Positions 31,801 through 45,089 of a stretch of 64,000 nucleotides of DNA are shown piece by piece; the stretch's first letter is position 1; each line of letters opens with the position of its first letter. The notes under the pieces are model-generated. The model worked only from the letters and a program-made list of their open reading frames with translations, did no database searches and was not told the origin of the DNA. The position numbers and the translations under genes are program-made. Origin of the DNA: Takakia lepidozioides (taxonomy: Eukaryota > Streptophyta > Takakiopsida > Takakiales > Takakiaceae); contig CM060733.1 in assembly GCA_030704615.1 (NCBI GenBank), forward strand, positions 40,982,001-41,046,000, written 5' to 3'.

Positions 31801-32258
31801 CATTAGAAAGATGATTTTGAGCCCTCTGCTGGGCTCTGATTCTGTCACCAATAAAGACAGAGATGATAAGTTTCTGGCGTTCCAATAAGACAAATACCCT
31901 TTTTGGAGATGGAACAGTATGCAATGAAATTGTCCGCAGCAACCATCACACGAAGTAGAGAAGAAAAATGGGGTGTAAGCTCCAATACAACGGCCATTGC
32001 ATGACGAAGGGTTGCACTGAAAAAAAAGACGAAAAAAAACCTTCCCTGTATTGTTGCAGGCAGACATGTCCAAGCATGAACCAGATGAAAACAGGCAGAG
32101 AGAGAAAGCACCTTGATTGCGTCAATGGTGCCTACCACACCAAACACTTGGAGAAAAGCGAACGAGAAGGCCTTTTTGTGGAGGAGATTGGCGTGAGGTC
32201 CAGTGCTTTGCATGAGCGTTCCATCGACATCAAAGGTGATCAGCACTCTGGACGCCAT
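28843..32258 (-). CDS. HAD-family phosphatase, six exons, 246 residues
   Basis: Exons on the minus strand: 32258-32112, 30881-30816, 30425-30273, 29836-29751, 29505-29397 and 29022-28843; all join in phase, and stop TAA is 28845-28843. The N-terminus carries HAD motif I, FDVDGTL (residues 9-15), with the nucleophile Asp. HHGSTDPL follows at the start of exon 2, then the helical cap (exon 3, ..GLEVLPGVPALLEAL), motif II VTGN (exon 4), DRGELVRIAAARA (exon 5), and the motif III/IV region HVGDT-PNDIRAAEYGGAF at the exon 5/6 junction. There is no transit peptide, so a cytosolic Mg-dependent phosphatase is likely; the substrate is unknown. Length fits the HAD_2-like group. Donors are GTGCTT, GTGAAT, GTAAGC, GTTAGT and GTTACA; the last two are weak but phase-consistent. 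The gene starts about 150 bp from the tRNA gene. Confidence 0.88.
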
Positions 32259-32412
32259 CGCTCAAAATACTCGTCGCACTCTCCTCCTCTCTCTCTCTCT
32301 CTCTTGCAAGTAAACTAAGACCGACCGACGGCATTTTTATTCGTCCAGCGTGGAACAGATACGTGGCTTTCTCTTAAACATATACTTTGAATTTCTAAGT
32401 TTTCCATAGATC

Positions 32413-32485
32413 GGGGATGTAGCTCAAATGGTAGAGCGATCGCTTCGCATGCGATAGGTAGGGGGATCGATGCCCCCCATCTCCA
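32413..32485 (+). tRNA. tRNA-Ala (anticodon CGC)
   Basis: A 73-base cloverleaf folds cleanly: acceptor GGGGATG/CATCTCC with one G-T pair, D-arm GCTC/GAGC, anticodon stem ATCGC/GCGAT with loop TTCGCAT (anticodon CGC), variable AGGTA, T-stem GGGGG/CCCCC and discriminator A. A-box TAGCTCAAATGG and B-box GATCGATGC are present, and there is no intron. T-loop position 54 is A instead of the near-universal T. A TTTTT tract follows at about 32534. It sits between two divergent protein genes. Confidence 0.88.
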
Positions 32486-35400
32486 CTGCTGCTAATGCTG
32501 ATACACGCCAGTGACAAACTCCCATCGCACACTCTTTTTGAATCTACGTCAAGTTTTAGTATTATTATTTCTCTTAACAGATAGATCGAACCATTCTCTT
32601 TTGTGTTTGACTAACTTACCTGCGCGCATATCCCCATGAGAGGAAACGGGAGAGGAGAAGAAAGACGACGACGAAGAAGAGGGACATACAAAGCGTGCTG
32701 CATCGCTCTGCCAAACTCCTCCACCGATAACCACTTTGCAGGTATTCTAGTTAAGAAGAGTGAGGGTTAAGGTGCGCCCGCCAAACCTTTGAGTCCCTAT
32801 CTTGTCGTGGGGCCACTTAATGTCAATCTCATCCGAGTCTTTTTATTTACGCAGGAATCAACCTTTCGTTTATTGTATTTTATTTTCAAGCTTGTCCAAT
32901 GTCTCAGGTACGGTGGATGCACTTGCAAGTTTGCCTGCACAGTGGGAGAGGTTATTGGACAGATCGAGCTAAGAAAGGATTGTGAACAAGTCGTCTTCTG
33001 GAAAGGAGCTAGTTCGGTTTCTGTGGTTTAAAGAGCCCAAATCGAGGCTGGGTCCTTGATCTATGTTACCTTTCTGCCTTCTTCCCAAGGTTATTTTATC
33101 GTGGCTTCTTCATAAGATTAAAAAGTCTTCGAGCTATCAATGAAAAAAAGATGATGAGCCACGTTTTCGGGGGGTGGGGGGCACACTCCAAACCTCAAGT
33201 CCGTGGCAAGTGTGAAGGAAAAACCGAGATACTGTTTTTGAGAGAAGTTTAAATTTCAATCGCAGTATGCTAAAAGTTCATAAATTTATCTAGAAACTCA
33301 TATCTAATCAGTTTAACTTACTACCGTACGAAAAGGTCCGATGAAGAGCATGAAAGGAAGGAATGTGATTGCATCTTCAACCAATGCACAATATATTCCG
33401 TGGGGGATGATCCTGAACACGGTAGTAAACCACCGACTTGTGACGTTACTGCGTATTCTTGCTGTGGTGGAACATGACCTCGCCTGTCGAGGTCCTATAA
33501 GACCATGGTAACGTCGGTGGACGGAAATAGCATACATCGTGTAGGAAAGGATTGAGTATGTATAACAAATGGTGCCTGTATTTATTCGTCAACTTGGTGG
33601 ACTAGCCCTTTGTCGGACACCTGTGAAGACCCGAGTAATCCTCTTCGAATCACCGACTACCGCCCACATAATTAATCTTTTTATAACTTATGGGCGTTTT
33701 GCGAGAGAGCATCGGTCTGATCCGCGACCGAGACTGCAGAAAGTTAAACAAGTAATCCTTCGTTTTCCATGAGCTCATCGTGCGGGATCCACCATAACCT
33801 GGTAGGATTCTCTCCCCAATTCTCGTAGGTCACTGAAGAAACAGGTATACTAGGGACAAGTACTGTTGTCGTAAATGTGCAGATGAGCATGGCGGAGTGG
33901 GCCTACCCCCACGTGTTGTGCATCTCTTCATTGGCCACTCTTGTGTTTTCTACACTCATTCAGATCGACAGTGGACTGGATACCACAACTGATGCAGTGC
34001 CATTCATCTCAGAAAGAGTACCGATTTTCACGATTCGAATGTTCGCAACAATACCCGAGGTCGGTTTGGCCGTGCAGCTCCTCCTACCGACGCATCCCAC
34101 CTCAACACCGCAACGCACTGTCGCCATCAAACTCTAGTTTATTGATGCAGCGCTTGCGATGAGAGAGAAACAGTATAAGTAGCGAGGGAGCTCTCGCAAC
34201 GGTTTTGGCACTGTACCACATTCTCCACACCTTGTCTGCCCTTTTCAAACCACTCCGCAGTGTGAACGCGTTGCGCGGATCGAGATACTCCAATGGGGGT
34301 GTGAAAGGGGTAAGTAAACCGTGCGCAGATGCATTGCACCCACCCGGCTTTCACCGCAGGTCAAAGGTAAAAGGTAAGCCCTGCTGTGGCGTGCAGCGCT
34401 GCGTGGTGACGTGGCATGCTTACAGTGATCCATCGGCCGACTAGTTGGACCAATCATGGCATAATAGTACTGAGTCTCATTTGCAGGCACGCGGATTTGA
34501 GCTGCAGACGTGGTCAACAATTCTGTAGGTACGCCTCGTCACAGTAAAAAGGCACAGGTAACGTGAGGCGCACGGTGGTAGAAACAGGCGCGGTAAACCG
34601 GGGGTAACTGCCACGGCGCCAGGTCCGAATCCCGAGCCCGACCCAGGTCCCAGGTCCCAGGTGCCGTCCGCAGGGCAGCCCAAACCCCGCTTGTAACCCC
34701 CCAGCCTTTCCTTCCTTCCCTCGCTCGCTCGCTCGATCACTTACGTGCTTGCGTGCTGCCTGCCTAAATCTTGCGCCGCAACCAGCTCTCTCGGCTCAGG
34801 TTCTGTGGCTTTCATCATGCTTGGCGTTTTTTAATGTTTGATTTTGAACTTGTTTCCCTTAATACCTCTCCAATTGTCATTCAGAGTTCAGTTTATGTGT
34901 GCTGGCTCCCCTTGTTGCTCTCCGTAGGCTCTCTGCCCCGGCTGCTTGTGAGTCGTCCAATCCTCAAGTCCTCTCGCCATTTCCACACTCGCTCTTTCTT
35001 TTTATTCCCATTATCCCGTTCCCGTTTGCCGTTTGCCCTGGGAATCCGTCCTTTGCCTTTGTGCTGTCTGATCAGTGATCGTTGGCAGGTCGAATTCGGT
35101 CTTCCTGCACTTTCGTGCTGTCCTCTTCTTGGGAAATTTGTTTCTCATCTGATTGTGTTATAGACTCGTTGATGTTTACATCGCCCGCTTCTTCGTCGTC
35201 ATCTGACAAATGTTCCCCCCATCTTTGTCCAGTACGAAATAACTCTCTGCCTTCGCGTCTGCTTCTCTCTACGTCTCTGTTTCGGTAATTCAGGTGCTCA
35301 CGAGTGCAAAGGAGAGGAGGAAGAGGTGGACTAACTTTGATGCTTCAGAAACAGAGACTTCCTCTGTTCCTCACTCGCGACGCCCTCAGGAATTTCGGGT

Positions 35401-37215
35401 CCGTTTGGAAAGGTCCTCATTTCTCTCCAATTCTACTGAAGACGAGGGCCACTAGACTGATTCTGACATCAGTAGTATCATTTTGCTCGACTTTGCTCCT
35501 TGCTCGTGTGTGGTCAGTGTTGTTCTGGCCGCCAGCGTTCCAAATGAATCTGCTCTGTGTGTTGGGTGGGGAACAACCATTTGGAGACTGGTCCATCAGA
35601 AAGGCATGCTCAAGGGAAGTGCATGTGCGGATTAGTGCGAATTGCAGATCTCTGACAAACCTACAATTGGAGGGATGAAAGGGGGGGCGGGAAAGATAGG
35701 TAGACTGACAAGTTACGAGTAGGACAATTTGTCGAAAACACTTTGGACTTCTTTGTTGCAGGTGTTCGGTCTTGGTCGTCCTTAGCTAGCCTGCCTTTAA
35801 AATCTTTGGACCTCTAATCGGGTCGGATTGACGAAGTTTGTCTACAAGAGTTGTGCACCGGGCTTACTTTGGAATAACGGGGGAAGAGGGAGAGAGAGTC
35901 ACGTTTGTAAGATACTGAAACTGTGCCATCGAAAGTGTGAGAGGGGGATAGTTTTCCAGAAGTTGTTGTGGTAGAGTGGAACCCCCTTCATTCATGTCTA
36001 TGGTTGAGTGTTCTAGCAATCCGGCTACACTGCTGTGAGGAATACTGGTAGGAGAGAAGCAGCCGTCGTTACTTTCACCTCTTTGTAATCACAAATTCGG
36101 TCGATTTCCTTCTGGTCGCAAGATCGGGGAATTAACTCAAGTGATCCGGAGTTGGAGCTTTCAATTGGTGGCAGCTCTGGGAATAACTTGCTACAGCCTC
36201 ACTGCCCTCTGAGGGATATGTGGACACAACGTGCCTCATCATGCCTTCGGTGCTTATGGTTACACATGTTTTGTCGACCTTCCAAACGGAAGGCCGTAAG
36301 GCAGTAGCCCTGGGGGGTGAAATGACACCATAATTTATGCTTACTTATTGATCTTACCTCGCAGAATCTGGTCTTCCAACATTGTCATGCTCCCCGCAGA
36401 GTCCTCTGTTTGGGAGTTGTTTCTTTAGATTCTTCTTATCGAGGTTTTTTTTGTCTGCATAGGCATTCCCATTACATACTCTCTCTCTGCCCTCTTTCAG
36501 TACACCAGTATGGCGGGGGTATGGCGGTGGGATCCTACATGTGTGTGAGCTTCTCTATCTGTGAATTGCAACTCCTGAACTTGTTCGTGTGTGCCTTGAA
36601 TTTGCAATCAGTTGGTTTTTGGACACAGATTCCCAAGTTGAACTTGATGATGTAGCAGAGTAAGCAGAAACCATAGATCCCTTTGCTTCTGGTATCAAAC
36701 TTACTTTAATTCCTTTTAATTCAACTAAGGAGCTGAAGAAGATCCATAAAATGAGCAGAATGATTGCAGATCGGTTTTCAGCTAGTATCAGCTTTGCACA
36801 TCCTGTTGGGACTGGTCCTCAGCGTTGGTTTGAACATTTGGAGGCTTTGAGGGATAATATATGTAAATGGCTTTACAGAGCTTCCCTGCATTCATAGGAT
36901 GAAATTGGTGGTATTTTCATTGTGCTGTTAGCATTTTGTGTTTCTTCTGTTTCATACTGTAGTTGCATCATGGTTTGCACTATCACATGATGACCTGTTA
37001 TACACGCATACAGCGTTTATAGGAATTTTCTGTTCATTGTGTCTCTCTACCCTTCTGTTCCCACTTGGCTAATTTTTTCACAATATTATGCTCTCTACTT
37101 CCATCTGTGGTGTCATTGCCTAGGAAAGTGCCATAACCTTCTTCAACTTATTGACTCTTAGGCAGGCAAGCTGGCACTACGGAGTTCCCGGAGTTCTGGC
37201 AAACAAGGTGCAAAA
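32486..37215. other. Intergenic and 5' region of the KOC1-like gene
   Basis: No complete protein gene is supported. 32.5-34.5 kb has only short frames. From about 34.6 kb the DNA is richer in GC with CGCTCGCTCGCTCG and pyrimidine-rich leaders typical of a plant promoter/5' UTR, and 35.2-37.2 kb may hold 5' UTR exons or introns of the downstream kinase gene. Transcript data would be needed to place its start. Confidence 0.4.
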
Positions 37216-40200
37216 ATGGGGGGTGATGTATATGGTCCAGTTTCTCCGGCCAACTCAATAGATGATGAGCTCTATCCAGAAGATTATGAGCAATTTGGAG
37301 CAAATGTAGCAAGTACGGGGAGGACAGCGGGGCCTAGTCAGTCACTTTCATGGGTGGAACCAGATGATCTGAAGCTGATGCATAGGATTGGACGGGGCCC
37401 TTTTGGGGATGTATGGCTCGCCACAATCCATAACTCAACGGAAGAGTTTGATGAATTCCATGAGGTTGCAGTTAAGATGCTGCCTCCAGTTTCAGATGAG
37501 CAAGTCCGTTCGTTGTTGCGGAAGTTTGAGAGTGTGTTCAAAGCCTCCCAGGGCCTAAGGCATGTCAGCTGGCCTCGTGGAATTTCCTCCAAAAATGGGA
37601 AGGTGAGTTTCACTGGGGATGCCTTATCTTCAATTGCTAATGACTTCTGGGAAGGTTTTGAGGAAGATACTGTGTTGTTTGAAGGTGAAGGGATGCATGC
37701 ATGATGTAACTGTAGGCCCCATTCTTGTCAACAACGTATATTCACAGTAATTTCATCTGCCCACTGTTTTATTGGAGTTACCACCTTGCTTGATTGCATG
37801 TGTGAGTAGCTTTGTGAAGTCCCCATAAGTTATCACAGGAGGAAAGAGTGTGACACTGAAACTAGTCTTTCAAAAGTGCTAAGATGAAAATTTATTCGGA
37901 GAACCAAAAAGCTGGATTTAGTTTGTACCAGTTCCTTAGATGATTGGTCTACTATTAGACAGGAAGCTTCTAAGATTTGAGGAATTTCTCAGAACTTGGT
38001 ACTCATGTATAATGCTTTTGGAACGGAAAGAATGTAGCAAGCTGGGTTGAAAGGGGGAAGTACGTTATGTGCAGGCTTTAAGATCAAGTTCTTAACTTCA
38101 AGGTTCTGTCCTGAAGTTACTGAAGATCAATTGCTCATGTTGGAATTACTTTGATATTAAAATTTTTGTCCAACAGGCTTGCATCATACTCAAATTTTAC
38201 GAGGGATCAGTGGGAGACAAGATGGCCCACCTCCCAGGCAACAAGCTTCCACTGTCAGATGTTTTGAGGTGAGCTTGTGTTTGTTTATGTTTTAGCAGTC
38301 TAGGATCGATGATAAAGTGTTGAATGTGATGCTTGTGTTGAGCAAGACAGTTGAATTTGTTCTAGTGATGGTACTTTTTTTGTGATAGAAATCATACTTT
38401 CTACTCTCTTGAAGGTCCACTCTTCCCAGTTCATAACCCCCCATAGTCCAGGGTGCTGATTAACTATTTGCAACACCTATGGTGTTGGACATAGCTGTGT
38501 GCAAACGCCTGCAGATATTTGCACTGTAGAAATGAAGTGAATTTCGCCTTCTTTTGACAGCACACAGCTTGGGTGGGTTTCATCCAGTGTGTTGTCCCCT
38601 GGCACCTATGGGTCGTTTGTTTTGGTTTAGTTTGTTTATCCTTGTCCTTGCAATTTTTTAAAGATGCGTCTCAATAATCTCCTGTCTGAAGGTGTGACTT
38701 GTCAAAGTTGTGCAGTTGACATTGTAGAGCCTCTAGAGAGACATCCATCGAGACATCTATCAAGGAAGATAGTTTACAATCCATGTAGGTGCAATTGACC
38801 AGCAACATTCAATGGTTCACATTGGGCATCTTCAGGAATGATGAATCTAAACTAGAAAACCAAATCCAGCAAAGGGAGAGAGAGAGAGAGTTTAGAATGT
38901 TCATGGAAAGCTCAAATACTTATGGGACAACAGAAATAAGTAGAAGAAAGAACCTGGGGCGTTCAAAAAACAGCCCAAAAACAACTCTTCAACATCAGGA
39001 GACTCTCGGGTGGAGAGCCTTGTGTGGATATTCTACGAATCGTTTTTGTCTTTGTAGTGAAAGACCTCAGTGAGGAATTTGCTTTCCTGAAATAAACAGT
39101 AGTATTGACACCAGATCTCTTAGTAGAGAGGGCAGTGAAAGGAAAGTATTCTTCATTCTCAAGCTCCTGTCTGTTATCTCTAGTGCAAGCAGGGCACAAG
39201 TGGTTAGCACGCTTGAGGTTGTTCCATCTGCCAGGATCTATTCATAGGCTAAGCCCTGACCCTGTTGGGGTCTGATTGCTGGGCAGCTCACAGCAGATTG
39301 ATGCTGGAGTGAAAGGCTTTCCAGAGGAAATCTGGAATGTCCAAACCAATTGTTTATAACAAGGTAAGTCCCACTACTGGAGTGAGCCCCTCACGAAGGT
39401 AGTGTCTTTGCCTTCTTAACTAGGCGTAGGTCTATGGCCACAAGGCTATGTCTCATGATTACATTTCTATTCACAGGTTGTGTGAGCCCACCCTTCATTC
39501 TCATTGTTGACTCAACAGGGAGAACTGCCTTGTACGAGAAAGCATAATGTTGAATCCAGACTTCTCTTGTAGCAGTCTATCTTCATACAGGTATGGCATG
39601 CGCTGTAGTTGCACTGCAGTCCCATTACAGGGTAATAGGCATATTGCAGTTCCCTTGGCCTGCAAGGTCTTAGATGTGTAGCTGTAATTGCACTACCAGG
39701 CAGACTGTAGTTCCCTGGCCTGGAAAGGTCTGACACACGTAGTGGTGACCACACTAACAGTCACACTACAGGGGCCAGAGGACGTCATCTTGGAATATAG
39801 ACCTGCCCCATAAGTGGTTCTGTCTCCCTGCATTCTGATATCTGCATATGGGCACATTGCTCAACATGCAGATGGTGGTTAGATATAACTATTTATATAG
39901 CCAGTGGTCACATTGCACCTGACTATGGAGAGTTATCTCTGGAGCCAAGGAAATTAACCCAAAGATTGGTATCTATCTCTGTCAAAAAGGGAGCAAGAGA
40001 GACTGTTCCTGGAAGAGGTGAGCAAGTAGAAATGTAGGGAGATACTCCTCTTTTTGCAACCTGTACTTGACAAGAACTCTGCTGTTGGTTGCTGTCCATG
40101 AGGTCAGCTGGGCAACTTTAGCAGTCCAAGGAATCTTCCAGGTGAGGTGGGGAGCTAAACTTCTCTTGCAAAATCTTTGATCTGTAGCTACAACACTAAT

Positions 40201-42317
40201 GGAATTTTTCCTGCAACAGGTATGGTCAAGACCTAGTTCGCGGTGTCGTTGAGCTTCACTCACATGGGATTCTGGCACTCAACCTGAAACCTTGCAACTT
40301 CCTTTTAGATGACCAAGATGGGGCAGTTGTGGGGGAATTCGGCATTCCAATGCTGTTTGCAGGAACAGCCTCAGCAGCTTCTGAGCAGACTGTGTGGCTG
40401 GGCTCTCCTAACTATATGGCTCCTGAGCAGTGGGGTGCAAATGTAAGGGGTCCAATATCTGTTGAGACAGATTGTTGGGCTTTTGCATGTAGCATTGTTG
40501 AAATGTTAACAGGTGAGAGGCCTTGGGATCACATGTCTCCTGAAGAAATCTTCAATGCTGTGGCTATAAGGCATCGAAAGCCTACAGTTCCAAGTGGGCT
40601 TCCCCCGGCACTGGAACGGGTGTTGAAGGGATGCTTTGAGTACGACTACCGCCGCCGCCCAGCATTCTCGGAGATCTTTCGGGCCTTTACTATGTAAGCT
40701 CTCTCTCACTTGGTTCGTGACTCGTACACTCACAGTTTCCCTGTTGCGTTGAACATGATTTGCTTACCCCTATATCTTGTTTATAGTGGAACCACCTTTG
40801 AGGTTCATCTTAGTATCTCTGGAGAGCTACTGGTCCTAAAAAATTTAATGCACCCAAGGGTTTTAGACAAGTATTTGTATACACGGGCTAATTCGGCTGA
40901 TTCTTTCAGCATCGCGACATCACAGAACTTTGTAACTCCACAGGCAGGTCCTACAGAAAAAATAAGGTAGTTGAAACTTGAAAGTGTCAAGGGTCATGAA
41001 ATTGGTGATGCTGCTCGTCTGATGACTTGGATGACTCAGCTGGTTGATTTTCTCCATTCTGAACCGTTTTGGTGAGGTTGCCTGTATATATTGGAGGGTT
41101 CTGCTATACACACTTTCAAGGTTCTATAAGACTGTCACCACTTGGCATTTTGAGGTTTTTCCCTAGGAGTAAAAATGTTGACCAGGAATATTACTCTGGT
41201 GTGCAGTCCGGAGGACCCATTCCAGGAAGGAGATTGGATCTGTGTGAAAGAGAAGCCCAATGGTCGATGCTCCCGAATCGGGGTGGTAAAGACAGTCATA
41301 GGTTCTGACAAGGTGCTCGTGCAGTACTGTGATAAGCCCGGGGAGCCTAGCCACTGCAGCGGTGCCACTCGGCTCTCATTGTGGAAAGACCCTTTCCTGG
41401 TAGGAGATGCAGTGAGACTGAAAGATTGGGTTGACTCTCCACGTTTTGGCTGGCCTGGAGAGTTGCATGAGAGTGAAGGAACAGTTGTGGATATTGGGGT
41501 CCAAGATGGAGTGATCTTGGTGACCTTCCCAGGGTCTCGGGAAGCTTGGAGAGCTGATCCTGTGCAGCTTGAGCGTGTCTCCGGGGGCTTGGTTGCTGGG
41601 GACTGGGTTCGTCTTCGGAACGGGTGGACAGTCAATGCCAACTCTGGGCAGATGCCGTCACGTGTCGGCGTGGTCCATTATGTTGAGCATTCAGGCAGAG
41701 TGAAAGTGGCCTTCTTTGGGCGTGAAACTCTTTGGACAGGCAGTGCCACAGACTTCGACAAGATCTCCCCATTCTTGAATGGGCAATTTGTCCGACTGAA
41801 GACTTACGTTGTAGCCCCCAGGTTCCAGTGGCCTCTCAAGGAGAGTGGGGGGTGGGACACTGGGCGAATTGCAAGCATTCTACCTAACGGTGGCTTGATT
41901 GTCAATTTTCCAGGCCGTTTTTTCAACCGTAAAGGCTGGTGGGCAGACCCAGAAGAGATCGACGTTGTTCGTATAAATGAGATTAGTGGTGTGTCTAACA
42001 AGTACCAGCACATTCAGTCCATGCATTGGGCTGTCCGCCCTGTTATTTCTTTGCTGGGATTTCTGATTGCTGCTCGGACAGGAATAGTAGTAGTGAATCT
42101 GGTGACACAACCCTTCATGGGAAAGAAACGATCAGCGTTGAAAACCGAGGCACCAAGCAAGCCCGACGATACTCAGGATGGGCAGCAACAGAATAGCTCT
42201 GGGAAGGACTCTCCAAGTCCAGGTAACCCAGTTTGGCTTCCAACCCAGGTTGCAGCAGCTACTTCAACCGTCGCAAATCTCATTTTCGGCGAGGGAGCTG
42301 CAACTAGTGTTCGATAA
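37216..42317 (+). CDS. KOC1-like protein kinase with MIB/HERC2-type repeats and C-terminal membrane span
   Basis: Coding exons 37216-37602, 38177-38268, 40220-40693 and 41186-42317 join in phase to 694 residues. The domain order matches, from memory, Arabidopsis At4g32250 (KOC1, a chloroplast outer-envelope kinase needed for protein import). Kinase domain: glycine loop IGRGPFGDVW (residues 55-64), VAVKML, YEGSVGDKM, LNLKPCNFLL, SPNYMAPEQW and the RRRP end. Four MIB/HERC2-like modules follow (DPFQEGDWICVK.., DPFLVGDAVRLK.., VAGDWVRLRNGW.., LNGQFVRLKTYV..). A membrane-compatible segment starts at WAVRPVISLLGFLIAARTG (about 42027-42110), then a Ser/Asp-rich tail. The catalytic loop has LNLKP instead of HRDLKP and GEFG instead of DFG. 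An additional small exon between 40694 and 41185 cannot be excluded, and exon 4 uses the acceptor TTGACCAG. Confidence 0.85.
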
Positions 42318-44585
42318 AGCTGCGAAAGGGCTACTGCCCCTAGGGAAAGTTTCTGCTCCCTATGCAGAGATCTGCCAGTGGGTTTGAACTATCCTGATGC
42401 ATATAAGTGTGCATATGGAGATGGGGAGCCTCATTAATGTATATCAGGTGTACAAAGAGGCACCGAGCTTCTTGGAGTTGTAGATGCATGGGTTGCCGAC
42501 CCCACATTTGTGGTCAAGTACGAGGGTAGGAATGAATCTGGTGGTAACTGGAGCACACTTTCACTGCAGCAGTAAACAGATGATGTTGTCGGTCCACAAG
42601 GGTGTGGGATGGACTGCCAGGCATCACTGCATTGTCCAAGGTCTTTGTCAGAGTGGGCTGGGTGGCCTTCAGTCAGATGGAGGATGACTTGCACCACGCA
42701 GTGGACAACTGACATGGTGATTTGGAACCCATGCACTGAACGTTAACTCAAATGCTTGAGAAACAGGGTAATTGCATATGAGACATTGTAAAGAAGACCT
42801 GACCCTGGACTTCTCACAGATGTATACTTTGTATATATATATATCTTGAACATACTTTCAGCTACTTTGTGTTTTCGGATGCTGGTCCAGGAAATGTCTC
42901 CACCGTTAGTTTGTACGGTTTGGAAGACTAGATAATTAGTATCTCCCTTCCTTTCTTTTCCATGTCTGCGATGCTAATCACATGATAATCAGATTGATTG
43001 ACAGATTTGCCTGGTGTGACAGTTACTGCTCAGAGGGATGTGCAGAGCTAGTGATCACCTACCCCTGTGTGCTCTGGTGGCTGTGGGGAAACTAAGAATT
43101 AGCACTATCAATCCATCTTGCTGAGAAGCTATCCACCAACAGCATGTTCCGGGGCCAGAGTGTCATGACAAGATTGTTGCTCTGCATTGTCCCATCTTGT
43201 TTGTAAGTTACATATGCCAGGACTTACTCCTATAGCTCTTACAAGTTGCACATATTACTTCTTCTCAACCTCTGTGTTACTGTGTGGTTCTGTACACAAT
43301 ACCTACCTCTCAAAAGTTGCAGCACACGGAAAGATGAAGGCTGTGCCAACTGTTGAGGAACATACATCGAATCAGCTGCATTTGCTGGCAGTATGAAAAA
43401 GAGGAACTGGGGCACATCCTCACACAAACAATGACAGGGTCACCCTGTTAACAAAGCCAAGCCTTGCTGGGGACAACCATGCTGCTGGGTTCTCAGTCTT
43501 AGATCACTATCCGAATATTCACGTTTTCAAATATGTAAGAGAAATTGAGAGGTAGAATGTGCAAATTTAGTAGAAGTCTGTCAGACTCCAGCTCAGAGGA
43601 ATTTAGTGGCAGCCTAAATTTACATGCAGAGCCCACATAGAGCAACATCTCAAAGCTAGTTTCAAAGCTATGCCCTGGGAATCTGACTTTTAGAACACAC
43701 AGGTCAAAGGTGGGAGGACATTCCATGGCAGGAAGAAAGAAAGGGAATGGAGGGAAGGTCCACTTGGTATGCAAAACTGTGTTAGGCAATCATGCTGGGA
43801 CAGGAGGCGACCAACAATTATGCCTAGTATGGCTCCCACACCCACTTGCAATGGCGTGTGTGGCCCAAGAGCTCCTTGAGCTTCTTTTTCACTCAGAGGA
43901 TACCCTTCCAACAAGTCCTCTACAATCATGTTCAGCACCTGCAGTCCATTCGATTTAGCAGCCACTTTTGTCCCAAGAAAGCAGTTGTTGGTGAGATGAC
44001 CGAGCCCAGAGCAAATTTGATTGGCCCCAATGATGTCCTCCCAGTACATTTTTGAGCCCTCTTAGGTATGGGGTGTTCCTGAAATCCATAGCAAGAATTC
44101 AAATGGACAAACCTGATGGGTCCATGAGAAGTATCCCTCCAAGTTTTACTGATATTCTGGGTGCATAAGTAACCCAAGTATCTCTATAAGTAGCCATTGT
44201 AGCTTAGTACCAGGACGTTGGTTTCATGGGACAAATAATTTGAACACACCTGAAGTCTACATTGGCCTGACATCATGCCTTTGGCACTTCAACTTGTCGA
44301 GTGGAAATCATTTGTGATTGTGCCTTGGCTGAGCCCTGGATTGTCCAACTTCCTTGTCTTGACAGACATACCCTATCTCTTCGTGATTTTACCAAAAATT
44401 GTGTGACTGCACCAAGTCTGTCCAACCATACCTGAATGGGGTTTAGCATCCATAAACAGGACCTTCCCAGGTGCTGCAATTTAGGCTGCACTTTAGATTG
44501 CCTCACGAGGAAACATAAGGAAACACTTAAGTTACATAGACAGTGAGCTTCAGTATGTTGTGAGGTATTGACAAGGGTTTTGTAG
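42318..44585. other. Stretch without recognised gene
   Basis: It includes the likely 3' UTR of the kinase gene and (TA)n at 42832-42844. 43.0-44.6 kb may contain introns or earlier exons of the unrecognised gene that follows, but no exon could be supported. Confidence 0.4.
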
Positions 44586-45089
44586 GTGATGAAGGTGTTA
44601 ATCCTTCCAGTGTGGCATTCCTCGGTAGCACGGACGGGAATATTACATTCATTCCTGAGCTGCTCTTTGACGTGGACAAGTACATGTCCACTTTATGTTG
44701 CAACGAAGATGAAAACAGAAATCCATCTGGGACTCTGGGAGTGGAACCTCGTTATTCCGCCCTCATGGCTTTATGTAAGCTTTTTTTTTCCTTACCATTA
44801 ATAAAGTTTTACAAAAAAAAGCGGTTAAGTTAAGCTGTAAAACTGTAAACATTTGTAAACTCGCAGCTTATTATTGATGACCCTGCTTTACCAGCGGAGC
44901 TGGGCAAGAAGAAGAAGCGGAATGTTTCTCGGCGTGAGAGGATATCAGCACGCCTGGACTTCGTTGGGTTTTCCGTAGATTCTCTGGAAGAGGTTGTACT
45001 CTGGATGTTTGAGAAATTGTTACAAATAGCGTCAGTGAGGAGTGCAGATGGCAGGGGGAGACAACATCACATGCGTAAGATTGGGGGTA
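44586..45089 (+). CDS. Two exons of an unrecognised gene, abutting XRCC4
   Basis: After the acceptor TTTTGTAG, exon 44586-44774 encodes GDEGVNPSSVAFLGSTDGN.. up to ..YSALMAL and ends with the consensus donor GTAAGC. A second exon after CTTTACCAG (44895) joins in phase and encodes ELGKKKKRNVSRRERISARLDF.., a very basic stretch, followed by GFSVDSLEE. The frame then either ends at the weak donor GTTGTA (44993) or runs to the TGA at 45087-45089. In that case it overlaps the XRCC4 start codon in a different frame. Composition and splice phase look like a real conserved gene whose 5' part lies upstream. I do not recognise it, and upstream exons were not found. Confidence 0.45.

Noticed and set aside
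41135-41641. 168-codon minus-strand frame
   Set aside because: Shadow of exon 4 of the KOC1-like gene.
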